From Rudaea sp. (GTDB lineage: Bacteria > Pseudomonadota > Gammaproteobacteria > Xanthomonadales > Rhodanobacteraceae), in contig JARLJU010000340.1 of the NCBI GenBank assembly GCA_031291055.1, positions 52,948-116,947 of the forward strand: a stretch of DNA of 64,000 nt, given 5' to 3'. Shown here piece by piece: positions 17,936 through 26,545 of the stretch. Numbering within the stretch: position 1 is the stretch's first letter; the number at the start of each line of letters is the position of its first letter. A program made the translations under genes and the position numbers. The notes beneath the pieces were generated by a model that had not been told where the DNA came from, did not search any database, and worked only from the letters and a program-made list of their open reading frames with translations.

Positions 17936-20878
17936 TTACGGCTGCGCATCGAAGCCGTCGGCAAAGACACGGTCTATGGCGAGGGTCAGCACCTGGCCGT
18001 CGTGATCGGAAGTGCGGACGGCCGTGCTGCCATCAAGTATGACCCCGCTTGCCTCGGACACATCCGAGTTGCCGTGCGCGTTGGAGATGCTCGCGAAGTC
18101 CGTCCATGCCAGGCGCGTCAGCAGGATATGGTCGATCTCCTGCGCATACCCGCTGAAGTTGTACGAGTAGCGGCTGTCCGCCACGGACTTGATGCCGCTG
18201 TCGACCAGGGTGGGTGCCGGCGCCGTATAGCCGGGCGTATCGGTATCGGCCGCGTTGCCGGCATACCAGTAAAGATTCTGCGACTGCAGCGCCGTGCCAA
18301 GGATCATGCCGGTGACATCGGCGTAGCCATCACTGAACTCATAGGCATTGAAATCACCCGCCACGATCAGCGGCACGGTGGCATCGCCTTCGAGATTCGA
18401 GCTGCCCGTCGTGATGTTCCCGTTGGCGTCCTGTTGCGCATCGGCGGCACCGACGAGGATGCCACCGGTCTGCCATGCGTTGACGATCGCGGCGACCTGC
18501 GCAGCTTCCTCGGCGCGCTTGGGTCCGATGTAGGGCTTGGCCGCACTGCCCAGGCCGCTGAGCGAACGGTTGTAGATGGCCAGCAGGGCGAAGTGATAAC
18601 CAAGGTAGTTCGCATCCAGCAGCAATGGCGGTCGGTCGTTGAGCAGGCAGGACGTTCCGCTGCTGCAGTTGCTCGTCATCGTGTTCAAGTACAGCTGGGT
18701 GACTGAATTCACCGTCACGTCATTGCGCACTAGCAGTCCGATGTTGATGCCGCTGACGTCGTTGCCTGGGATCGTATACGGCTGATAGGTGACGCCGCAC
18801 TGGCTGAAAACGGCGTTTTTCAGGTCCGTCAGAGTGGAATAATTTTCGACTTCTTCAAGATCGAGAACGGCCGGCGCCTTGAGCGCATCGCACAGCTGCC
18901 TCGACATCTTGCTCAGACGGATCTGGTATTGCGCCGGCGTCGGACACTGGTCGTTGGCACCGGTCCCGGCGCAGGTGTCGTCGTAGGCGCCGTTGTTCTC
19001 GACCCCGTCCGCCGTGGCGTTGAAGAAGTGCAGCATGTTCTGCGAGCCGATGGTCAGCGTGCCCGGTGCCGAATCGCTGACCGGTTTCAGATCGTCGGAA
19101 GGTTGCATACGCACATTGGTCGTCAGACTGGCCGGATAAACTTCATAGATCGGCGATGTCGTCCCCGTCGCCTGGTAACCTTGAATCACGCCCGTCAGCG
19201 AGAAACGCGTTCCGGCCTGATAGACGAAATCGGTCGCGGAACCATCGTCGGTGCCGGGGTTGAACCCAAGGCCTGCATAGTAGATATCGATGACTTCCGG
19301 CTCGCCGTTCCATACCGGAATCGAGCCGCCGAGGCCCGGATACAGGGCGCCGGGTGCACGCAATGGACGCGGCTGGCTCGCGAGCGTCGCGTAGAATCCA
19401 GTCGGCGTGCCGGTATGCACGCCGTCCGTGACGCTGTTGCCGTAAGTAGGGCCGGTCACCACGGCGTCGCTCATCGTCACCAGCATGCCATCGAGGCAGG
19501 CGAAGTTGCTGGCTTGATAGCCGTCGGTCGCCGGCGCAATCGTCGAACCCGGACCCATGCAGATGCCCGTGGTTGGGTCGGTGGTCGGCGGGTTGCTGTC
19601 GAGCACGTAGGCCGCCGGCATCGTCGGCGCCGCGGGATTGGTGACGGTGACCGTCGGATGATTGGCGATTTCCGTTGAGCCGCTGAATTCCTGAACCTGC
19701 CCGCTGACCGTCACCTCGTTGCCCACGGCCACGGCCGGAGCGGCGCCCAGATAGACGTAGATGCCGTCCGAGGTCGTGGGATCGCCGTCACCGACCGGAT
19801 CCTGCATGAAGAAACCTTTCGGACCAACGGCGGTGACGACGTTGCCCATCGTGGTGACGTTCTGGCCGTTCAATGGCGAGGCGCTGCCATGCCCCTGGAC
19901 CGACATGATCGTAACCGGTGGCGAATTGACGGTCAGCGAGATCGTCGCCGTGCCGGAACCGCCTTGGCCGTCGGCGATCGTCGCCGGCAGGGACTTGATG
20001 CCGGCCGACGTGTTTGCACCCACGGCCGCGGTATAGGTGAACACATTGTCGTTGGCCGTTGCATCGTCGCCGGTTGCACCGTCGTCATAGAACGTTTGCG
20101 TGGACGAACCGCCGATCGCGGAAAGATCGGCTGTCACGGCAATGGCCGAACTGGGTGGATCGGTGCCGGGCGTTACCGTCAGCGTAAGAACGGTGGTGCC
20201 GCCAGCCTGCAGCGCATTCGGGGTTGCCGCGCCTACACCGGTCGGATCGGTGTGTCCGCCGCTGCCGCTGCAGATATTTGCTGGCGAAGCCGAGTTGCGC
20301 GGCGTCGGCGTGGCCAGCGTGAAGTCGGCGCTGTTTGTGTCCGTGTTGGTGCAGCCGCCGCCATCGCGGATCGCCGCGGTGCTGTTGCTCAGTGCAGCGG
20401 TGGGGTTGGCGCAGTTGGCGTTGCCATAGCCGACGAAATCAAGGATCGTGCTGCCGCTCGGGCAACTGGTTCCCGTCGTGATCGCGGCCGTGCCGCTGAC
20501 CAGCGCGACTTTGCCGTTCGTCCCGGACAGGTTGATCGGCGTCGACGCGATCAGATCAGGCGTCGGCAACGCGATGCCGTTCGTGGTGCCGCCCGATTCC
20601 TGGATCAGATAGTACTGGCCCGGCTGCAAAGTGACGTCCGACAACGCAGTGAGATTGTTCCAGGTGCTGCCGGCCGACGATGCATACTGCACCGACAGGC
20701 CATTCAGGCTTTGCGCGCTGCTGCCGGCGTTGAACAGTTCGATGAAATCGTTCTGGTAGGTGGCGCCGCTGTTGTTGCCGCCGCCATAGACCTGGCTGAT
20801 CACTACTTGCGCCTGCGCGGCAGAAGCGCTGGCGGCGAGCAGCAGCCCGGTTAGGAATATACCTGTATACTTATGCAT
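17936..20878 (-). CDS. Large secreted endonuclease (lamin-tail plus endonuclease/exonuclease/phosphatase domain, ExeM/NucH type)
   Basis: 980 residues from ATG 20878, with a signal peptide ending ASAAQA. Order: a lamin-tail domain (about residues 23-200; VVISQVYGGGNNSGA, NDFIELFN), one DDGATGDDATANDNVF repeat domain (about 211-321) shared with the large S8 protein at 30475, an OB-like middle region (VGNEVTVSGQVQEFSG), and a C-terminal EEP nuclease domain with QNMLHFFN, DLEEVEN, IVAGDFNAY, EIDHIL and SDHDGQ, i.e. the metal and His-Asp catalytic elements of the DNase I fold. It probably degrades extracellular DNA. It ends DRVFADGFDAQP, the tail shared with other exoproteins here. A strong terminator follows. 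Confidence 0.9.
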   Translation of the reverse strand: MHKYTGIFLTGLLLAASASAAQAQVVISQVYGGGNNSGATYQNDFIELFNAGSSAQSLNGLSVQYASSAGSTWNNLTALSDVTLQPGQYYLIQESGGTTNGIALPTPDLIASTPINLSGTNGKVALVSGTAAITTGTSCPSGSTILDFVGYGNANCANPTAALSNSTAAIRDGGGCTNTDTNSADFTLATPTPRNSASPANICSGSGGHTDPTGVGAATPNALQAGGTTVLTLTVTPGTDPPSSAIAVTADLSAIGGSSTQTFYDDGATGDDATANDNVFTYTAAVGANTSAGIKSLPATIADGQGGSGTATISLTVNSPPVTIMSVQGHGSASPLNGQNVTTMGNVVTAVGPKGFFMQDPVGDGDPTTSDGIYVYLGAAPAVAVGNEVTVSGQVQEFSGSTEIANHPTVTVTNPAAPTMPAAYVLDSNPPTTDPTTGICMGPGSTIAPATDGYQASNFACLDGMLVTMSDAVVTGPTYGNSVTDGVHTGTPTGFYATLASQPRPLRAPGALYPGLGGSIPVWNGEPEVIDIYYAGLGFNPGTDDGSATDFVYQAGTRFSLTGVIQGYQATGTTSPIYEVYPASLTTNVRMQPSDDLKPVSDSAPGTLTIGSQNMLHFFNATADGVENNGAYDDTCAGTGANDQCPTPAQYQIRLSKMSRQLCDALKAPAVLDLEEVENYSTLTDLKNAVFSQCGVTYQPYTIPGNDVSGINIGLLVRNDVTVNSVTQLYLNTMTSNCSSGTSCLLNDRPPLLLDANYLGYHFALLAIYNRSLSGLGSAAKPYIGPKRAEEAAQVAAIVNAWQTGGILVGAADAQQDANGNITTGSSNLEGDATVPLIVAGDFNAYEFSDGYADVTGMILGTALQSQNLYWYAGNAADTDTPGYTAPAPTLVDSGIKSVADSRYSYNFSGYAQEIDHILLTRLAWTDFASISNAHGNSDVSEASGVILDGSTAVRTSDHDGQVLTLAIDRVFADGFDAQP

Positions 20879-20980
20879 CGCGTGCACCCAAGGCAGAAAA
20901 GGGGTGCGAAGATAACAAGCTGGCGATGACAATTGCGTGTCACCGATTGCGGGTTCGCGACGCCGGGCAATGTGTAAAAT

Positions 20981-22090
20981 TCAACCGCGGCGCGCGGCGG
21001 CCGCGAACGCTGTGATCTCCTCGCGGTCGTGATACAGCTGCTTCGCGCGTACATCTGCAGACACCCTGCGCACCAGATCCAGGCAGCGCTGCGTCTCCTC
21101 GTAGCGTTTTTTCATCGGCAGCTTGAGATTGAAGATCGCCCGCTTGCACCAGCCTTGCTCGAGCCAGCGCGCGACCAGTTCGGCGACCCGTCGGGGTTGT
21201 TCCACCATGTCGCAGACCAGCCAGTCGACCGCTTTCCTCGGCCGGTAGCGAAAACCGTCTTCGCGCAGGTGCGTGACCAGGCCCGAATCCATCAGCTTGC
21301 GATCCATCGGGCCGTTGTCCACGGCGGCCACGCGCATCGAGCGGCGCACGAATTGCCAGGTCCAGCCGCCCGGCGCGGCACCCAGATCCACGGCGCTCAT
21401 GCCGGGTGTGAGCCAGCGCGCGCGCTCGGCTTCATCGAGCAGCACCAGCAATGCCTCATCCAGTTTCAGCGTCGAACGGCTGGGCGCTTCGCGCGGAAAC
21501 TTCAACCGAGGAATTCCCTGTGGCCACGGCGCACTGGTCGCCGGATCGGCTGCCGCAAGATATACATTATCACTTTGTGGAAAAAACGCGTGCAGGCGTC
21601 GCGGCGGCCTCTCTCGGCCATGCATGGCCTCCGCGGCACTGGGGCTCCCGCCTGGCGCTGGCGGATCGAGCAGGTGCGCGCGCTTGAGCGCCCCGATCAG
21701 CGCATTGCCGAAGCTCTTGCAGAACGGCGCCAGCGCCTTGCCCTCATCGGTATCCGGTGCCTCGACCCAGGCGTCGCTGTAGCGTTCGCCGTGTTCGGTC
21801 AAGGCAGCAATGATCGGCGTGAGGCGATCAGCGCGGGGCAATTGCTCGATTTGTGCGAAGGCCAGCAGCGATTGCCGTGCGAAGATGAGGTGGCGCACGT
21901 CGAAGATGTCTCGTTTGGCTGGTGCCGCGGCGGCAAGGTCGTCGACCAAGCGGTATTCGACAAAACCGGCAAGGGGCGCTGAGCGTACCTGACCAGTCAA
22001 CGCCGCAGTGAGCGCTACGGCCGCAATCTCCTGCGCACACTCGCTCTCGAATCCTGGGCGGCAATAGAGAATTACAGAGGCGGCGGGCAT
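20981..22090 (-). CDS. rlmM: 23S rRNA (cytidine-2498 2'-O)-methyltransferase RlmM
   Basis: 369 residues from ATG 22090. The N-terminal THUMP-like region (VILYCRPGFESECAQEI) is followed by a Rossmann methyltransferase whose SAM motif is AVDLGAAPGGWTWQFVRR. Catalytic-tetrad-type residues are visible in NGPMDRKLMDSG (Lys), DWLVCDMVEQP (Asp) and AIFNLKLPMKKRYEE (Lys). This matches RlmM (YgdE), which methylates C2498 in the peptidyl-transferase region. It is a housekeeping gene between two exoprotein genes on the same strand; a terminator separates it from the S53 gene upstream. Confidence 0.94.
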   Translation of the reverse strand: MPAASVILYCRPGFESECAQEIAAVALTAALTGQVRSAPLAGFVEYRLVDDLAAAAPAKRDIFDVRHLIFARQSLLAFAQIEQLPRADRLTPIIAALTEHGERYSDAWVEAPDTDEGKALAPFCKSFGNALIGALKRAHLLDPPAPGGSPSAAEAMHGRERPPRRLHAFFPQSDNVYLAAADPATSAPWPQGIPRLKFPREAPSRSTLKLDEALLVLLDEAERARWLTPGMSAVDLGAAPGGWTWQFVRRSMRVAAVDNGPMDRKLMDSGLVTHLREDGFRYRPRKAVDWLVCDMVEQPRRVAELVARWLEQGWCKRAIFNLKLPMKKRYEETQRCLDLVRRVSADVRAKQLYHDREEITAFAAAARRG

Positions 22091-22212
22091 TGATTCGATT
22101 GGCTTGAACGATCCGGCATCAGACAAGTTTGACAGCTTTGCAGCCAACTGTCGGCTCGAGAATTCGCGTAACGCAATGATGGGCGGTTGTCCAGCGGGAA
22201 GAATCCCTTTGC

Positions 22213-22246
22213 AAAAAAAATCCCGCGGCCGAAGCCGCGGGATTTT
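22213..22246 (-). terminator. Rho-independent terminator of the S53 protease gene
   Basis: TCCCGCGGC (22221-22229) pairs perfectly with GCCGCGGGA (22234-22242) around a CGAA tetraloop, extended by four A-T pairs. On the minus strand the stem is followed by eight T (22220-22213). It lies 40 bases beyond the stop of the S53 gene and would insulate rlmM. Confidence 0.9.
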
Positions 22247-22285
22247 CAAGTTTTTCCTGAGCGGGTTGCCCGGCTCAGTGATTTG

Positions 22286-25200
22286 TCACGGTCGGCAAGC
22301 TTCCAGACCGTCGGCGAATATCAAGTCGGAATTCGCTACCACACTGAACGCCGAACTGGTTCCACTTGCACTGCCTGTGCTTGCGCTGATCTGCTGCCCG
22401 GCCGCATTGTAGAACCGCTGACTGCTATCCAGAGTGCCGGCACCACCAGTCAAGGTCGTAGTACCGATCACGGTGCCGCCACAGGACGCTACCGAGAAAG
22501 TGACGGTGCTGGTGTTGTCGTTGATCGCGTTACCGAACTGATCCTGCTCCTGCACCGCAACCGTTCCAAGCGTGTCACCTGCCGGGATGTTCAGCGGCGG
22601 CTGGGTGGTAAATACAAGCAACGCGGCCGCAGGCGCGATGGTGAACGAACTGCTGGTCGCAGACAGGCCGCCGTCGCTCGTATCCAGCGCGGTCAATGTA
22701 TAACCGGACCCGGCTGTGTCGAAGATCAGGCTGTTGAATGTGGCTACGCCGCCGTTGACTGTCGCCGTGACGACGCTGCCATTAGCGAACTGCCCGGGGC
22801 CGCTGACCGTGAGCGATACAGTGGAAGTGTCGGTTAACACCGGATTTCCGCTCACGTCCTCAACGGTAACGATGACCGAAGCGATTGCCGTGCCCGCAGT
22901 TCCGTTCGCAGGTTCCGTCGTGAACACCAGCTGCGTGGGCACGCTAGCGACGATGTTGAATGTATTGGCATTGCTCGCCGACAACGTGCCGTCTGTCGCT
23001 GCAAGGGCGTATGTGCCGATACTGGCCAATGAAATTCCAGTGAACGTTGCCACGCCATTGGCATCTGTCGAGGCCGTGGTTGTACCCGACAGCGTTCCTG
23101 GACCGCTGGCAAGGGACAGCGTTACCGAATCCGCTCCTGCCGCAACTGGATTGCTGAACTGATCCAGCACTGTCACGGCCACCGGAATTGTCGCACCCAC
23201 CGCGATGTTGGCACTCGAGGCCGGCTGTGTCGTGAAGCTCATTGACGCAGGTGCGCCCGGTGAGATCGTGAATTGAGTGCTGTAGCCCGGCACCACGCTG
23301 GTGGTTCCGTTTGTACCCGTTGCAGTCAAGGTGTAGGTACCAGCTTGGTTGACGCTTAGGCCCGAGAAGGTCGCCACACCAGCGGCATCGGTCGCGGATG
23401 TGGTGCCATTCAGTGTCGCGCCATTCGGTGTGGTCAAGGTCAACGTTACCGTGGTCGAACCGTCGGTCGTCTGGACTACTCCCTTGCTGTTCTCGACGCT
23501 GACTTGAACACCAAAAGTGATGCCTGCGCCATAGCTAGACGCTGGTTCCGTGGTAAACGCCAGCAACCCGCTAGGCGTAGTTGAGGTCGGCCAGTTATTG
23601 ACGAGGTTGGCTGCGTTGACGCTGCCGATGCCGGTGGCGAAGTCCCAGCCGGTATTCGTGCCATAGGCCGGCTGATAGGAGTTGCTGTCGGTCGAAAGAA
23701 CGCCATTGCTTGTATCCGGGTTAGTCGGGTTGTAGCAATTCGGACCGGTGCAGTTGACGTCTATGTCGCCCTGGGTGATGTCGTAGAAAGTGCAGGACGG
23801 ATCGACAGCGTTGCCAAGGGACGAATTGCAGATTGCACTGCCAGTGGCGCCGTACTCGGCCGCGGCCAGTTGATAGTAGACCGGGTTCGGATTGCCTTGA
23901 GCTGATGCGGTCTTCTGGTTCACCAGTGCCTGGATGCCCGCCATGATCGGCGAAGCGAACGACGTTCCGCCTGCACCTGCCCAGTCCTGAGTAAAGGTGA
24001 AGCCCGCTGTTGCCGGGGATGGGCAATCCCCTGCGGATTGGTCAAAGCAGAAAGTGTAAAAGTGTCCCCACGCGCCGTTGGCAGCGAACAGCGAAACATC
24101 GGGAATGTCGCGCACCCCGTCGGATGGGTTGCCAAGAAAGCCCGATTGCCACGCAGGCTTGGGCGCTCCCGCGCAACTGCCGCTGACGACTAATGGGACG
24201 GATGTATTGCCGGACGCGCAACCGCTCGGACCGCCGCTGCCGGAAGCCGTGGTCAGGAAGAACGGCACGCCGATGTTCGGGTCATTGCAGAAACCGTCCG
24301 CGCCGTAAGTCGTCGCGAATCCAAAGAAGTTTGCGAACAACTGGCTTGCACAGGAATCGTTCCACGGAATCTCATTGATGTACGAAAGCGCGGAGCCATA
24401 GGATGGCGCCGGGGCATTCGTGGCATTCCAGTAGGTCGCGTTCGTACCCGCATAGGAATCGCCAAAATCGGTACCACCTACCGAGACGTTGTACGGCGTC
24501 GAGGTGAATCCGCTGACGCCGATGCCGTAGGTCGAACTCGGCTGATCGGCACTGCAACTGGCAGCGCTCTCGTCGCCCGAAGAAACGAACACCGAGATGC
24601 CTGCCGCCGCCGCCTGTTGGTAGGTTGAAGAGTACGCGGCGTTGGCGGCCGCGCCATTGGCGGTCTCGCATTCGCCGTAACTGATGCTCCAGATCGTCGG
24701 TGTCGCCGCCGTGGAGAGCAGGTTCTGCATCGCGATCAAGCCACCGAAAGTGGTTGTCGTGTCTCTGCAAGATGCCAACTCCAGCGTCGCCCCCGGTGCC
24801 GCCGCGCCGGCCCATTCCACGTCCAGCGTCTCTTCGCCGCCGGCACTGTTGTTGCCCGGATTGCTGCACGTGTTGCCTGCAACCGCGGGATGCACGGTCA
24901 GAACTGTAGTGGCGGGAAGACCGAAGGTTGAGCGAAAAACGCTGACGTCGGTTTTTCCACCGGAGGCTGCAAGCAGGTTGGTATCCTCGATCAGCACGAT
25001 GGTCTGGCCTGCACCATTAATGGCGGTAGGAGTGGTCTGGAACAACGGATTCAAATTGTAGATCGTGGCCAGATCCGCCGGCACAACCAGTTGGTAGCCA
25101 TTCGTGTTGTCGGTGTATGCGGGATGCTGATCGCGCGTCTTGAAATTCGTGTGCGGACGGAAATCGTTCAACGACACGATACCGACCACGGCCGGCGCCA

Positions 25201-25822
25201 GCGCGCTCGGGATTTGCGGCACACTCACATTCGCGATATGCGCTACGCCATTGACATTCAGATTGTGGATTTGCCGATGACCTGCAAAAAAGGCGTTCTC
25301 AACCTGCAGTGCCGTGCCGGAAAAATCGATCATCACGCCGCCGGCGTAGACCGCATTGACGGTGAATTGCTGGTCCGTCAGCCACTTGGTGATCTTGTCC
25401 AGATCCGATTGTGCCAGCCCGTATTGCGCGAACTGCTCGGCAGTCAGCCAGTTGTGGTAGTTCGGCGAGCCGAGCGTAGTCTGCTCGGCCATGAATTGAT
25501 CGAGCGCTTGCTCCTGAGCAACCGGGCGATGCAGCAGCAGCAGCATCTGATTCATCTGCAAGTCGTCTGCAACCGCACCCTGATCGTTCGCGGCCACCAG
25601 AGCCTCGGGCCGCACGTTGGTGGCCATCGCACTCAGCTTGCCGCTGTCGATAGGTTGTGTGATTTGTGGCTGGGGCGGCGGCACCTTCGGCGCCGTTTGT
25701 GCAGCAGCACTATATTGCCCGGCAGGGATACCCGCCGCTTCAACCGACCCGGTCGGCGTTCCTGCGCTCAGAATCGTGCAAAGAAGCGCGAGCGCTCCAA
25801 CAAAAGCGTGATTGCGAAACAT
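22286..25822 (-). CDS. Secreted sedolisin (S53, pro-kumamolisin type) protease with Ig-like repeats
   Basis: 1178 residues. Signal peptide, then a pro-kumamolisin activation domain (about 50-215; LLLLHRPVAQEQALDQFM, SPNYHNWLTAEQFAQYG). The S53 catalytic domain (about 235-735) has Glu330 and Asp334 in GGEETLDVEWAG, the oxyanion-region SSGDESAASC and Ser621 in GGTSFASPIMAG, the Ser-Glu-Asp set of acid-type sedolisins. The C-terminal third holds about four or five invasin/Ig-like repeats (DANGVATFTGISLASIGTY pattern). It ends SDLIFADGLEACRP, the shared exoprotein tail. A GAGGA site precedes ATG 25822. It is divergent from the S8 protease gene across 723 bp. Confidence 0.93.
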   Translation of the reverse strand: MFRNHAFVGALALLCTILSAGTPTGSVEAAGIPAGQYSAAAQTAPKVPPPQPQITQPIDSGKLSAMATNVRPEALVAANDQGAVADDLQMNQMLLLLHRPVAQEQALDQFMAEQTTLGSPNYHNWLTAEQFAQYGLAQSDLDKITKWLTDQQFTVNAVYAGGVMIDFSGTALQVENAFFAGHRQIHNLNVNGVAHIANVSVPQIPSALAPAVVGIVSLNDFRPHTNFKTRDQHPAYTDNTNGYQLVVPADLATIYNLNPLFQTTPTAINGAGQTIVLIEDTNLLAASGGKTDVSVFRSTFGLPATTVLTVHPAVAGNTCSNPGNNSAGGEETLDVEWAGAAAPGATLELASCRDTTTTFGGLIAMQNLLSTAATPTIWSISYGECETANGAAANAAYSSTYQQAAAAGISVFVSSGDESAASCSADQPSSTYGIGVSGFTSTPYNVSVGGTDFGDSYAGTNATYWNATNAPAPSYGSALSYINEIPWNDSCASQLFANFFGFATTYGADGFCNDPNIGVPFFLTTASGSGGPSGCASGNTSVPLVVSGSCAGAPKPAWQSGFLGNPSDGVRDIPDVSLFAANGAWGHFYTFCFDQSAGDCPSPATAGFTFTQDWAGAGGTSFASPIMAGIQALVNQKTASAQGNPNPVYYQLAAAEYGATGSAICNSSLGNAVDPSCTFYDITQGDIDVNCTGPNCYNPTNPDTSNGVLSTDSNSYQPAYGTNTGWDFATGIGSVNAANLVNNWPTSTTPSGLLAFTTEPASSYGAGITFGVQVSVENSKGVVQTTDGSTTVTLTLTTPNGATLNGTTSATDAAGVATFSGLSVNQAGTYTLTATGTNGTTSVVPGYSTQFTISPGAPASMSFTTQPASSANIAVGATIPVAVTVLDQFSNPVAAGADSVTLSLASGPGTLSGTTTASTDANGVATFTGISLASIGTYALAATDGTLSASNANTFNIVASVPTQLVFTTEPANGTAGTAIASVIVTVEDVSGNPVLTDTSTVSLTVSGPGQFANGSVVTATVNGGVATFNSLIFDTAGSGYTLTALDTSDGGLSATSSSFTIAPAAALLVFTTQPPLNIPAGDTLGTVAVQEQDQFGNAINDNTSTVTFSVASCGGTVIGTTTLTGGAGTLDSSQRFYNAAGQQISASTGSASGTSSAFSVVANSDLIFADGLEACRP

Positions 25823-26120
25823 CGTGGTGATCCTCGTGAACCGGAAAGGACAAGCCCGCAGCGTGAGCCAACGCAGGCACCTTCACCCTTCACGACAAAC
25901 CCCGGCATGTTCGCTGTCGCCCGACTCCCCAGTCAAAGCGCAAATCTGCCCAAGCCACCCCGGCCATCGGCGAAATGTAGTAGTGAATCCGGGCAAACGC
26001 AACATGCGCCGGTGATCAGGCACCGCAATACGTGACGCGCGGGCGTCGCCCGCGGCGCGACACGGTGGTCGATTCCGGTTTGGCGGCCGCGCAACTTCCG
26101 GCCTGCATCGATTGGGTGCC

Positions 26121-26173
26121 AAGTGCGCGTGGCCTTGTGTGCACTTGTCGAAGTGCCGCCAATTGGCGCACTT
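26121..26173. promoter_or_regulatory. Cluster of four alternating AAGTGC/GCACTT half-sites
   Basis: AAGTGC at 26121 and 26151 and its complement GCACTT at 26141 and 26168, alternating in orientation within 53 bp. Three of the four read CAAGTGC. The palindrome CGCCAATTGGCG sits between the third and fourth. The layout looks like tandem dimer sites for a regulator controlling one or both of the divergent protease genes. No regulator gene is adjacent. Confidence 0.5.
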
Positions 26174-26377
26174 GAACGTGCGCAAATTACCTGTGAAACT
26201 TTTATACAAATATAATAGTACTTATCTATACTTGCTCGGGAGTGCAAGGCTGATGAGGCGCCAATTGAATGTAAATAGTTGAAAAGGAAAAATTCGCCCC
26301 AGGATCTGGGATCTGCGCGCCAGCATGATGCGAGCGAACAATTTCCGACATTGCTGCTATGCAGCATGATTGATTAC

Positions 26378-26405
26378 TCGACAGAATTGTGGTTTGCGCT
26401 ATAGT
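26378..26405 (+). promoter_or_regulatory. Putative sigma70 promoter of the S8 protease gene
   Basis: TCGACA (26378-26383) and TATAGT (26400-26405) separated by 16 bases, on the strand of the downstream protease gene. Transcription from it would start near 26412 and give a leader of about 134 bases. Confidence 0.45.
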
Positions 26406-26545
26406 CCGACGCTCGTACATCTACTACTGGGGGTAGATTCGCGATTGGTTGTTATTGGGGCAGATTCACCATGCGATTTATCGGCACTGTCGGCTCGCTT
26501 CATGAGCCGGAGTTCTCTTGCATTCCGCCAGTGGAGGAAAGACAC

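Larger units (their letters stand above)
25823..26545. other. Long divergent intergenic region between the two protease genes
   Basis: 723 bp without a credible gene; the open frames inside have no start signals or family resemblance. The left 290 bp are GC-rich. A cluster of AAGTGC/GCACTT half-sites lies at 26121-26173 and is followed by an AT-rich stretch (about 26180-26280) containing TATAAT at 26211. A sigma70-like promoter reading toward the S8 gene is at 26378-26405, and two copies of GGGGYAGATT lie at 26430 and 26457. The region probably holds the control signals for both secreted proteases. Confidence 0.7.

Noticed and set aside
25883..26367. Small minus-strand open frames between the two protease genes
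   Set aside because: No ribosome-binding site, no family resemblance, and they overlap the proposed control elements.
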